A stretch of DNA of 64,000 bases from Pseudothermotoga sp. Its GTDB lineage: Bacteria; Thermotogota; Thermotogae; Thermotogales; DSM-5069. Of this stretch, positions 46,110 through 53,799 are shown one piece after another. The notes below the pieces were generated by a model. It was given only the letters and a program-made list of their open reading frames with translations, ran no database searches and was not told where the DNA came from. Each line of letters opens with the position of its first letter. Positions within the stretch are counted from its first letter, which is position 1. The translations under genes were made by a program, and so were the position numbers. The stretch is taken from NCBI GenBank assembly GCA_025060105.1, contig JANXCS010000007.1, forward strand, positions 1 through 64,000, written 5' to 3'.

Positions 46110-46358
46110 TTGATCGCGTTGTTCTTCGCTGGTTTTGTGATTGGGAAGTTCTTGAAGATCGATTGGATAAGAAAGTACAAAATCCTGATAATCTTGACCT
46201 TTTTGCTGTTGTTCGCACTGGGTGTTGAGATAGGTTCCAACGACGATGTGGTCTCTCAGCTTAAGTCCATTCTTTCTTCGTCGTTCATGATTTCAACTTT
46301 CGCCATACTTGGAAGTTTTGTCGTTGCAGTTTTCTTCGGAAGGATGTTCAAAAAATGA
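46110..46358 (+). CDS. DUF340/LysO-like membrane protein, N-terminal part
   Basis: An 82-residue membrane protein with three hydrophobic segments (FFAGFVIGKFLKIDWI, ILIILTFLLLFALGVEIGSN, ISTFAILGSFVVAVFFG). Together with the next gene it matches a LysO-type (DUF340) exporter divided into two genes. The start is uncertain: TTG at 46110 is the only standard codon, but AAAGG at 46082-46086 fits better with a CTG at 46098 in the same frame. The stop overlaps the next start by four bases. Confidence 0.72.
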   Translation: MIALFFAGFVIGKFLKIDWIRKYKILIILTFLLLFALGVEIGSNDDVVSQLKSILSSSFMISTFAILGSFVVAVFFGRMFKK

Positions 46359-46924
46359 TGGCACTGCTGTTGTTCAGCTCTGTCATAGTTGGTGTTTTGA
46401 CGGGAAAGTGGTCTCAATTCAGACTTCCCGATTGGTCAGTTAGCGTGGTACTGTACATCATAGTTTTTCTAGTTGGACTCGACTTGAGTAGAGAGAAAAT
46501 CCGTCGCGAAGTTTTGTTGAAAACAATCTTCAGTGTGATTGCAACGCTGGTTGGAACATACGCGGGAGTCATGCTCCTTTCTTTCTTCTTAGAAATCAAG
46601 CGAACAGAACTTTTTGCAGTCGCCTCTGGTTTCGGTTGGTACAGTTTATCTGCCGTCATCATCACCAACATTCACAGTGCTCAACTCGGTGCAATCGCTT
46701 TCTTTTCGAACGTGATCAGGGAACTCTACGCGATCGTTTTGACGCCCATCCTCTCAAGGTATTCCAAGATGGCGGTGATCTCCATAGCGGGTGCAACCTC
46801 TATGGATACACTTCTTGGTCCCATCTCCCACTATACGGATGCCGAAACATCACTCGTAGCGTTTGCACACGGTTTCATCGTCACGATGCTCGTACCCCTG
46901 CTGGTCAACTTATTCTTGCTGTGA
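46355..46924 (+). CDS. DUF340/LysO-like membrane protein, C-terminal part
   Basis: A 189-residue polytopic protein with the DUF340 core: YIIVFLVGLDLSREKIRREV, the GFGWYSLSAVIITNIHSAQL signature and FFSNVIRELYAIVLTPILSR. In Escherichia coli LysO exports lysine. Here the two halves are separate, coupled genes (ATGA overlap). The substrate is not shown by the sequence. Confidence 0.82.
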   Translation: MMALLLFSSVIVGVLTGKWSQFRLPDWSVSVVLYIIVFLVGLDLSREKIRREVLLKTIFSVIATLVGTYAGVMLLSFFLEIKRTELFAVASGFGWYSLSAVIITNIHSAQLGAIAFFSNVIRELYAIVLTPILSRYSKMAVISIAGATSMDTLLGPISHYTDAETSLVAFAHGFIVTMLVPLLVNLFLL

Positions 46925-46979
46925 TGTTGATTGTTCTTCCCATCGGGTGTAAAATAAACTGAACCAAGGGGGGAAAACC

Positions 46980-49448
46980 ATGAAGATAACTCTGGTCGTG
47001 GTATTTTTGACCATCGTTTCATCGATTGTTCCCGCACGACAACTCGTTCTCAAGAACTACGAAGTTTGGTGGCGAGACGGATTGTGGAATGCTCTGTGGT
47101 GTTCAGTCAGTGTTCAAGAGGGTGGAAAGTTCGTAACAGGTTTGAAGCTCGAAGATTTTGTTGTGAAAGAGATAGCTTGCGATGATAAAGGAAAGATTCT
47201 TGCTGAAAAGTCTGTGGTTTTCAACAGGCCGTATTACCAATTCGATGGACCAGGGTTCTGGGAAAAATCGGTGAACGCAGACAAACTGGACATCGTGTTC
47301 CTCATAGATGGCACAGGATCCATGGAAAAGCATATGGCAAACATCAAGAACCAGTTGCACAAGTTCATTGACAGAATGATCCAAACTGGTACCGATTTTA
47401 GGATTTTCATAGGTCTTTACGAGACGGAGGACGAACCAACGTGGCCAGATGGTGAAAGGGCTACTCTCTGTGGGCCATTGATGGTGGAAAAGATAAGAAA
47501 ACAAATAGACAAGATTGAAAGTTGGGGAGAATGGTGGAACTTCAGTTGGGGTTATGATGTTATCCTCTGGACTGTTGGTCTGAACTGGCGTGAAGATTCA
47601 AGAAAGATAGTTGTAATCATTACCGATGTTTTCACAGATTCGGTCTATGGACCGAATTGGTATTTCTCTTCCGGTTGCATCGGATCGATGTGGGCTGTGG
47701 ATCTGGCACTGAGGGAAAAGAACATTCGCTTGCATTATTGTCAGCCTAGCGAAGAACACATGGCAAAAATCGAGCTTTCGGAATGTTATTCACCAAAAGT
47801 CAATATAAAGGTCAAGCAGAACAACTTCGATGCTTTAGAGAGACAAAACAATCTTGTGAAAAAACTCTCTTGGCCCTTTGATCAGAACGAGATCGAACTT
47901 GAGAATTCTCCAATGATTGATTCTCAGTATTTCTTCGCGTGGGTCAGCGATTGGGGTAAAGAGAGGTTCGTCTCCAAAGTGGACGTTGAGATTTCTCTGA
48001 GGTCTGAGGGAAACTCTACCAAGTTTACTTTCTATCCCTTGCTCGATCCTGAAGGTAGAAGGTTGGATGCTAGGTCTCGTGGGCAAAGGTTCACGATCAT
48101 CGACGAATCTGGGACCATCATGACCAGCAAAGCGAATGTCTCGATCGATTTTTACAAAGTCATGGGACAGTTTGATCTCTTTACGCTCATCACTGGTATG
48201 GGAGATAAACGCGATGAGAATGGATACGTGGTCGTTGACAATGTCAGACCTGGTAAATATTACGCAGTTCTTTACACTCCTGGAAAGCCTTCGTATGCTT
48301 ATCATCAGTTAGGCTACACTGGGTCTTGTTGGGTGGAGATCGGTTTGGACCGTGTGAATCCTGAAAGGATCGCAGCTCAAGTTCTAGCCAAGGACACTGA
48401 AATCTACAGAGCTTTAGGTCTTATATCTGAAATTGAAAAACTCGATATTTCAAGTGAGAAGTTGAAACTTCTAGCTTTACAGGCAAAAACTTGGCTGGAA
48501 AAGCTGAGAAAAGATGGTGTTACGCTCCTCGAGTTAGAAGCTTTGAAAAGGTTCAATGTATCTCTAGGTGCCATGATCAATTGTAGCGGTTATGCAGACG
48601 TCGTTCAACGTCGTGCGAAAGAAGATTTTCTCTTCGTGGTAGGTAAAGCTGTACAAATGGTCAGAGAAGCGGTTCATGTAACCAATTCAATTTCGGATGT
48701 GAAGTGTGTCATTGCGGAGATCGTCAACACATTCATTGACGTCATAACGATGAACTGGAGCGGAGTAGCAGCAAAAGTCACGATCGAGCAATTGGTGGAT
48801 AGATTCGTCAGTTATGTAACTAACGAGCTTGTGGATGATATCTTGGCGACTGTCGAAACGAAACTTCTGGAAGTCATTGAGAATCCGGAAAAGATGTTCA
48901 ACTATTTTGAAAATTACGTGAAAGATTGGGTCAAAGAACAACTCAGTTCTGAGCAAATTAACGAAGAAGTTGAGAATTTTGTGAGACAAGCGCTGATTTA
49001 TGAAGAGTTCACAAATTTTTTTGAAAAAGAATTTCAAAAACTCCTTTCGATGTCCAACGATTTCGTCCAGAAAAATCAGGGAAAGTATTGGAGCATCGAT
49101 GTGAGATCCAACGTCATGAAAAGTGACTTCTATAAAATGAGAGATGAATTGATGAACCCTCTCTTTGATACTTCTTATAAAGCTTTAAAAGATCAAGATA
49201 CAATAGATGATTGGAAAAACACCCTAGTGATTTTCGAAGAGACAGTGCCGTTGATAATAGAATTTCTTCAGCTTTTCGAGGTACGTTATCCTGAACTGCA
49301 CGGAGTGAAGGTTGCCTTGGAGAAACTATCTTCAGTTTTGGACAGTATAGGAACCCTCACCAAAACTTATGAGCTAGCTTTGAAAGTGAACCATCTCAGT
49401 GCACTTCGAACTAGAATGGTATCGATCGTTGATCGTATCTATCATTGA
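46980..49448 (+). CDS. exported von Willebrand factor A domain protein
   Basis: An 822-residue protein with a signal peptide (ITLVVVFLTIVSSIVPA). From about residue 100 it has a vWA domain with a MIDAS-like DGTGSM (DIVFLIDGTGSMEKHMANIK) and a later IVVIITDVFTDSVYG. Many Cys residues (TLCGP, SSGCIGS, HYCQPS, ECYSP, GSCWVE) suggest disulfides outside the cytoplasm. A middle segment with VVVDNVRPGKYYAVLYTPG looks like a carboxypeptidase-regulatory beta domain, and the last 300 residues are mostly helical. No cell-wall anchor or C-terminal membrane segment was seen. The function is unknown. It is coupled to the PHP hydrolase gene. Confidence 0.8.
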   Translation: MKITLVVVFLTIVSSIVPARQLVLKNYEVWWRDGLWNALWCSVSVQEGGKFVTGLKLEDFVVKEIACDDKGKILAEKSVVFNRPYYQFDGPGFWEKSVNADKLDIVFLIDGTGSMEKHMANIKNQLHKFIDRMIQTGTDFRIFIGLYETEDEPTWPDGERATLCGPLMVEKIRKQIDKIESWGEWWNFSWGYDVILWTVGLNWREDSRKIVVIITDVFTDSVYGPNWYFSSGCIGSMWAVDLALREKNIRLHYCQPSEEHMAKIELSECYSPKVNIKVKQNNFDALERQNNLVKKLSWPFDQNEIELENSPMIDSQYFFAWVSDWGKERFVSKVDVEISLRSEGNSTKFTFYPLLDPEGRRLDARSRGQRFTIIDESGTIMTSKANVSIDFYKVMGQFDLFTLITGMGDKRDENGYVVVDNVRPGKYYAVLYTPGKPSYAYHQLGYTGSCWVEIGLDRVNPERIAAQVLAKDTEIYRALGLISEIEKLDISSEKLKLLALQAKTWLEKLRKDGVTLLELEALKRFNVSLGAMINCSGYADVVQRRAKEDFLFVVGKAVQMVREAVHVTNSISDVKCVIAEIVNTFIDVITMNWSGVAAKVTIEQLVDRFVSYVTNELVDDILATVETKLLEVIENPEKMFNYFENYVKDWVKEQLSSEQINEEVENFVRQALIYEEFTNFFEKEFQKLLSMSNDFVQKNQGKYWSIDVRSNVMKSDFYKMRDELMNPLFDTSYKALKDQDTIDDWKNTLVIFEETVPLIIEFLQLFEVRYPELHGVKVALEKLSSVLDSIGTLTKTYELALKVNHLSALRTRMVSIVDRIYH

Positions 49449-49462
49449 AAGGAGTGAAGAGT

Positions 49463-50824
49463 TTGAAGAAACCATTCTTCCTTTTTACAATCATTGTCCT
49501 TTTAACGGTTTCATTTTCGGCGAAACTATCAGGTTGCATCACGGACGAGTTTGATCGAACTATATCTGCAAGGTTGAGATTCATCTCTTTGGAGAAAAAA
49601 TTTCTCACGACGATCTATACGAATTGGCACGGTGAGTTCGAGGTGGATCTTCCCGATGGTGAGTACGAACTAGAGATAACGAAAGGACCAGAGTACGAGA
49701 GAAAAATCGTGAAGGTAAGTGTGCCGAGTGATCAGCGAAAGATCATCACTTTGAAAAGATTGTTCAACCTCACCGAGCTTGGTTGGTTTTCTGGCGACAC
49801 GCACCTGCACACTTTATACAGTGATGGCAAAAATCTTGTTGAAGAACTTGCACTCTCATGTTCTGCTGCCGGTTTGTTTTGGGCTGTTTTGAGCGATCAC
49901 AACACCTTGAATGGTGCGGATGAATGGTTGACTTTCAGAAAAAAAGGTCTTTTGACCATCGCAGGTCAAGAGATCACTATGAAAAACGGACACATCAACG
50001 CCATTGGAGTACAAAAGTTGGTTCCCTGGCAGCATTCTTCCACAGATGAGGAGATGATCGAAATTTTCAAGGTTGTAAAGATGCAAGGTGGGATCGTTCA
50101 GATCAATCATCCCTTCGATTTGAGGAGTCCTTTCGAAAAGCTTCCCCTTGAAGGATACGATCTGATAGAAATATGGAATGGAGGGGGTCCTCCCAACTTG
50201 GCTGGCTTTCGAAACAATGAAAGTAAGGAACATTGGTTCAGGATGCTGAATGAAGGTCGCAGGGTGGCAGCGGTGGCGGCGAGTGATTGTCATGATGTGT
50301 ACAGTACCTACTCGATAGCGGCGCTCCTACCGATGTTTCTCGTAGTGCAGCTTATGAGGAGGGATTTCGGCGAGTACTTGGAAGCAGCCAGGGCAAACGA
50401 AGAAAAGTTACGCGCTTGGGCACTCTATGGTCTATTTCCCGGTACACCGAGGACGTATGTGAAAGTGAGTGAACTGACCCAGCAAGAAATCATCGATTCT
50501 TTAAGGAAAGGAAAGAGTTTCCTCACGAACGGACCATTAGTGTTGGCCACGGTGAACGGTGCTGGACCGGGCGAAACTGCAGTTGTGACAGAAAAAGCTT
50601 TGTTGGATATCAAGATCTTTTCAAATGTTCAAGTGAACCGTTTGATCGTGACGCAAGCCGGCAAGTGCGTGCATGAAATTGCTGTTGAGACGGTCAACGG
50701 TGAATTTGAACATCGAGTGTATCTAGATCCCAGCGACGGTGAATGGGTTGTGGTTGAAGCCTTCGGAGATTTTCCAGTCTACGCGATGACAAACCCCATT
50801 TATCTTTCAAGGCAACAAAAATAA
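49463..50824 (+). CDS. exported PHP-domain metallo-hydrolase (CehA/McbA-like)
   Basis: A 453-residue protein. The signal peptide (PFFLFTIIVLLTVSFSA) precedes a small carboxypeptidase-regulatory-like domain (NWHGEFEVDLPDGEYELEIT). The PHP domain follows with SGDTHLHTLYSDGKNLVEEL, VLSDHNTLNGADEW, QINHPFDLRSP, AVAASDCHDVYS and FLTNGPLVLATVN. CehA/McbA enzymes cleave ester or carbamate-type bonds; the substrate here is unknown. TTG at 49463 lies behind AAAGGAG; a TTG at 49445 overlaps the vWA stop. Confidence 0.85.
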   Translation: MKKPFFLFTIIVLLTVSFSAKLSGCITDEFDRTISARLRFISLEKKFLTTIYTNWHGEFEVDLPDGEYELEITKGPEYERKIVKVSVPSDQRKIITLKRLFNLTELGWFSGDTHLHTLYSDGKNLVEELALSCSAAGLFWAVLSDHNTLNGADEWLTFRKKGLLTIAGQEITMKNGHINAIGVQKLVPWQHSSTDEEMIEIFKVVKMQGGIVQINHPFDLRSPFEKLPLEGYDLIEIWNGGGPPNLAGFRNNESKEHWFRMLNEGRRVAAVAASDCHDVYSTYSIAALLPMFLVVQLMRRDFGEYLEAARANEEKLRAWALYGLFPGTPRTYVKVSELTQQEIIDSLRKGKSFLTNGPLVLATVNGAGPGETAVVTEKALLDIKIFSNVQVNRLIVTQAGKCVHEIAVETVNGEFEHRVYLDPSDGEWVVVEAFGDFPVYAMTNPIYLSRQQK

Positions 50825-50846
50825 AGCCCCGCGACTGCGGGGCTTT
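50823..50846. terminator. bidirectional terminator between PHP gene and spoVS
   Basis: AAAGCCCCGC (50823-50832), loop GACT, GCGGGGCTTT (50837-50846). A perfect 10-bp stem that serves both convergent genes. Confidence 0.9.
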
Positions 50847-50855
50847 CGGTTTGCT

Positions 50856-51119
50856 TCAACTTCTGGGGAAAACTATGAATTTGATGGCGGTCCTTGTTTC
50901 TTTGTCGATCTCAACGTCGGTGAAAGCAGGAATGCTGACGAGATCGATCCCGCTGGGTGCCAAATAACCCCTGGCAATGGCGATTGCTTTGACAGCTTGA
51001 TTCACAGCACCCGCGCCGATAGCTTGAAGCTCCGCCCTGCCATGTTCTCTGATCATACCTGCAAGTGCTCCAGCCACCTTGTTAGGATTGGAATTCGATG
51101 CTACCTTCAGTACTTCCAT
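50856..51119 (-). CDS. spoVS: SpoVS family protein
   Basis: An 87-residue SpoVS/Alba-fold protein: MEVLKVASNSNPNKVAGALA, IREHGRAELQAIGAGAVNQA, KAIAIARGYLAPSGIDL and TAIKFIVFPRS. It probably binds nucleic acid and regulates gene expression. In Bacillus it acts in sporulation, but Thermotogae do not sporulate. ATG at 51119 lies behind AGGAGG; the longer frame runs through tRNA genes and is discarded. Confidence 0.92.
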   Translation of the reverse strand: MEVLKVASNSNPNKVAGALAGMIREHGRAELQAIGAGAVNQAVKAIAIARGYLAPSGIDLVSIPAFTDVEIDKETRTAIKFIVFPRS

Positions 51120-51188
51120 CGCTTCTACCTCCTTTTGAACAGCTATTCTAACCATCGTTGTATACAACGTTGTTTCCACCAGGGGACC

Positions 51189-51264
51189 TGGCGCGCCTGG
51201 CAGGACTTGAACCCGCAACCATCGGATCCGAAGTCCGACGCTCTATCCATTGAGCTACAGGCGC
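51189..51264 (-). tRNA. tRNA-Arg (anticodon TCG)
   Basis: Acceptor GCGCCTG pairs with CAGGCGC. The anticodon arm TCGGA-CTTCGGA-TCCGA gives TCG, T loop TTCAAGT, CCA encoded. Last of four tRNAs on the minus strand. Confidence 0.95.
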
Positions 51265-51271
51265 GCATCTC

Positions 51272-51349
51272 TGGGGTGACCAGCGGGACTTGAACCCGCG
51301 ACCACCTGATCCACAGTCAGGCGCTCTACCGTACTGAGCTATGGTCACC
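51272..51349 (-). tRNA. tRNA-His (anticodon GTG)
   Basis: Acceptor GTGACCA with an extra 5' G (position -1) that pairs with the discriminator C, the histidine identity element. The anticodon arm CCTGA-CTGTGGA-TCAGG gives GTG; CCA encoded. Confidence 0.94.
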
Positions 51350-51353
51350 ACGC

Positions 51354-51430
51354 TGGCGCGCCCGGCGGGAATCGAACCCACAACCCTCGGATTAGAAGTC
51401 CGATGCTCTATCCTGTTGAGCTACGGGCGC
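51354..51430 (-). tRNA. tRNA-Arg (anticodon TCT)
   Basis: Acceptor GCGCCCG pairs with CGGGCGC. The anticodon arm TCGGA-CTTCTAA-TCCGA gives TCT, T loop TTCGATT, CCA encoded. Confidence 0.95.
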
Positions 51431-51505
51431 TGGAGCGGGCGACGGGATTCGAACCCGCAACCCTCGGCTTGGAAGGCCGATGCTCTACCGTTGAGCTACA
51501 CCCGC
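51431..51505 (-). tRNA. tRNA-Gly (anticodon TCC)
   Basis: Acceptor GCGGGTG with a 3' strand CGCCCGC (one mismatch or wobble), anticodon arm TCGGC-CTTCCAA-GCCGA giving TCC, CCA encoded. First tRNA of the cluster; it abuts tRNA-Arg(TCT) without a spacer. Confidence 0.94.
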
Positions 51506-51519
51506 TTGTACCAACTTGT

Positions 51520-51547
51520 ATTTTACTACGACTCGTAGAAAAATCAA
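51520..51547 (-). promoter_or_regulatory. promoter of the tRNA-Gly-Arg-His-Arg cluster
   Basis: On the minus strand TTGATT (51542-51547) and TAAAAT (51520-51525) with a 16-base spacer, about 15 bases before tRNA-Gly. Confidence 0.65.
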
Positions 51548-51634
51548 GAGTTTCTGAAGGTTGTTCCAAAACGGTGGAAAACGATTTCCACTTTTTTCAT
51601 CGTACGATGGATCAAAACCACCTCGACGACACCT

Positions 51635-52135
51635 TCATTGGTGTTTCAAACCTTGAACCTGCTTTTCTATTTCGCTCAACCAAATGGAGATCTTTTCTTT
51701 TAGATCTTTATTTCTGCCTCCATAAGTTACGAATTCTTTGAGCACCTTCGAGTTTGGACACACGCTCTTGATGGTTTCGATGACTCTCTGTTTTCCACCC
51801 CCTCCATGTGTGCAGAACGGTATCACGATCTTTCCCGATAGATCGTACTGTTTCAAAAAAGACATAACAGGTGGCGCAATGGTCCCCCACCAATTAGGAG
51901 AACCAACGAATATCACGTCATAGAGCTCAATGTGTTCGATCTTCGTTCTCAGAGTGGGTTTATGGCCAGTTCGTATTTCCCTCTTCGCTTGTTCTACAGT
52001 TGCTTCGTAAGAGTTGGGGTACGGTTCTTCTGGCTGTAACTCTACAAGATCACAACCCAACATTTCTTGAATCAGTTTTGCTACAGTACGTGTGTTGCCA
52101 GACCAACTGTAATAAACTATGAGGGTCTTCCTCAT
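51635..52135 (-). CDS. flavodoxin
   Basis: A 166-residue flavodoxin with FMN phosphate loop YYSWSGNTRTVAKLI near the N-terminus, the second ring-contacting loop DVIFVGSPNWWGTIAPPV and PFCTHGGGGKQRVIE. A low-potential one-electron carrier in the cytoplasm. No partner enzyme is adjacent. The 170 bases between it and the tRNA cluster hold no clear terminator. Confidence 0.92.
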   Translation of the reverse strand: MRKTLIVYYSWSGNTRTVAKLIQEMLGCDLVELQPEEPYPNSYEATVEQAKREIRTGHKPTLRTKIEHIELYDVIFVGSPNWWGTIAPPVMSFLKQYDLSGKIVIPFCTHGGGGKQRVIETIKSVCPNSKVLKEFVTYGGRNKDLKEKISIWLSEIEKQVQGLKHQ

Positions 52136-52324
52136 GATGATTCCCCCAATTCTGAGTACTCTTTGACCAATTACTTGTTCATGCCAACAAGATTTTTCCC
52201 GTTTGAGTGTCGTCTCACGAGACAGTTATGAAGAAACCTTGATTTAAATATAACATTGAAATCGTCAAACGATCATGAGAGAAAATATATTGTGTTCGAG
52301 CAAACATGATAGAATCTAGAGCAC

Positions 52325-52353
52325 TTGATAGGTTGAACAAGTTGATGTATAAT
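52325..52353 (+). promoter_or_regulatory. promoter of tRNA-Thr (and tilS operon)
   Basis: TTGATA (52325-52330) and TATAAT (52348-52353) separated by 17 bases, near consensus, 20 bases before tRNA-Thr. Confidence 0.85.
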
Positions 52354-52373
52354 GAAAAACAGTGAATGTGTGA

Positions 52374-52449
52374 GCCAGCGTAGCTCAGCAGGCAGAGCGG
52401 CGCACTCGTAATGCGCAGGTCGGGGGTTCGAATCCCTTCGCTGGCTCCA
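52374..52449 (+). tRNA. tRNA-Thr (anticodon CGT)
   Basis: Acceptor GCCAGCG pairs with CGCTGGC. The anticodon arm GCGCA-CTCGTAA-TGCGC gives CGT, T arm GGGGGTTCGAATCCCTT, CCA encoded. No terminator separates it from tilS. Confidence 0.95.
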
Positions 52450-52499
52450 TTTTTATTTTTGGGTGGTGTAGAGAGATTCTCGATCCACTTGAGTTCAAA

Positions 52500-53798
52500 G
52501 TGCTTAGGTTCATCGAAGATCTTCAGTTGATCTCTCCAAGCCAAAGTGTTCTCGTTGCTCTCTCCGGTGGCATTGACTCGGTGAGCCTCCTCAACGTTTT
52601 GCTTCAGATCCATAAAAAACTCAAATTTCGTGTTTTTGCAGCTCACTTGAACCACATGTTGAGACATTCAGCAACAAGAGATGAAAATTTTGTTAAGGAT
52701 CTGTGCCGAGACCTAAACATCGAACTGTACGTTGAAAGAGTGAACGTTATCGACTTCTGCAGAGAGAATGGATTGGGTATAGAAGAGGGAGCAAGAAAGC
52801 TGAGATATGAGTTCTTAGAAAGGGCAAAAAATGCATTACATTGCGATGTAATAGCACTTGCTCACAATTTGAACGATCTTGTAGAAACGATCATCCATAG
52901 GATGGCCCGAGGGACAGGCCCGACGGGGTTGGTGTGTATGAAGCCAAAAACTGATGATAGAATAAGGCCGTTTCTTTACATAAAGAGATCCGAGATTGAG
53001 AGTTACGCTAAGAGGAGAAATCTGAATTACGTTGAGGATGAGACCAACTTGGACATCAAATACACGAGGAATTACATTCGCCATCAAGTTATACCTATGC
53101 TGAGAAAGATCAATCCATCAATAGAGGAAGCCCTTTTTCAACTACACCTTTCGTGCTTGATGCTCGAAGAACATGTAGAACGCTTCATCGAAAGGCAGAG
53201 AACGATTGAATCGGATCGAAGAATAATTTTTTCGATTCGAGAGCTGGACATGTTTCAAATTATCGAATTGATCAAACGAGCCACTGAAAAATTCGGTGAA
53301 AGGCTCGAGTTCGAACACGTGAGACAGTTTTTGCAACACCTGCACGATTCATCGTGGACGTTGAGATTGAGTAAAAAACTATGGTTGGAAAAAAGCTTCG
53401 AGCTCGTGTGTGTGGAAAAAGAACACACCAAGATTGAATCGATGGACATAACACACCCAGGCTTATACGATTTCAACGGCTGGTTGTTCAAGGTCAGCGA
53501 GGATGTGGAAAGTGAACTCTTTGCCTTTGTAAAGCTACCAATTCTTTTGAGAACTAGGAAGCAGGGAGATAGAATAGAATCGAAAAAACTCAAGGATCTG
53601 TTGATCGAAGCACGGATTCCTAGTTTTCTGAGGAATGAAATGCCCTTGGTGTTTGAAGATGATATAATTCTTTGGGTACCTTACGTGTACGTTGACGAAA
53701 GGTTGAAAAACAGAATAAAAAACGATAATTTTGCCATTCTCAATCTTCTGAATGATCCGATGCGGTTTATACTTGAATTGAGAAAGGAGGCAGGATGA
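52500..53798 (+). CDS. tilS: tRNA(Ile)-lysidine synthase
   Basis: A 432-residue TilS. The PP-loop is SVLVALSGGIDSVSLLNVL near the N-terminus, with AHLNHMLRHSATRDENFV, AHNLNDLVETIIHRMARGT and YVEDETNLDIKYTRNYIRHQ. A C-terminal domain follows (ILLRTRKQGDRIESKKLKDL, IPSFLRNEMPLVF). It makes lysidine at C34 of tRNA-Ile so that AUA is read as isoleucine. GTG at 52500 has no clear SD site; an in-frame ATT at 52476 lies seven bases after GGTGGTG, so the start is unsettled. It is followed by ftsH, as in many bacteria. Confidence 0.94.
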   Translation: MLRFIEDLQLISPSQSVLVALSGGIDSVSLLNVLLQIHKKLKFRVFAAHLNHMLRHSATRDENFVKDLCRDLNIELYVERVNVIDFCRENGLGIEEGARKLRYEFLERAKNALHCDVIALAHNLNDLVETIIHRMARGTGPTGLVCMKPKTDDRIRPFLYIKRSEIESYAKRRNLNYVEDETNLDIKYTRNYIRHQVIPMLRKINPSIEEALFQLHLSCLMLEEHVERFIERQRTIESDRRIIFSIRELDMFQIIELIKRATEKFGERLEFEHVRQFLQHLHDSSWTLRLSKKLWLEKSFELVCVEKEHTKIESMDITHPGLYDFNGWLFKVSEDVESELFAFVKLPILLRTRKQGDRIESKKLKDLLIEARIPSFLRNEMPLVFEDDIILWVPYVYVDERLKNRIKNDNFAILNLLNDPMRFILELRKEAG

Positions 53799-53799
53799 T

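Noticed and set aside
51189-51505. Attachment site or integrated element at the tRNA cluster
   Set aside because: No integrase, no duplicated tRNA 3' end and no foreign-looking genes nearby.
51341-51741. Short plus-strand frames through the tRNA-Gly/Arg region
   Set aside because: Known artefact of translating tRNA genes on the opposite strand.
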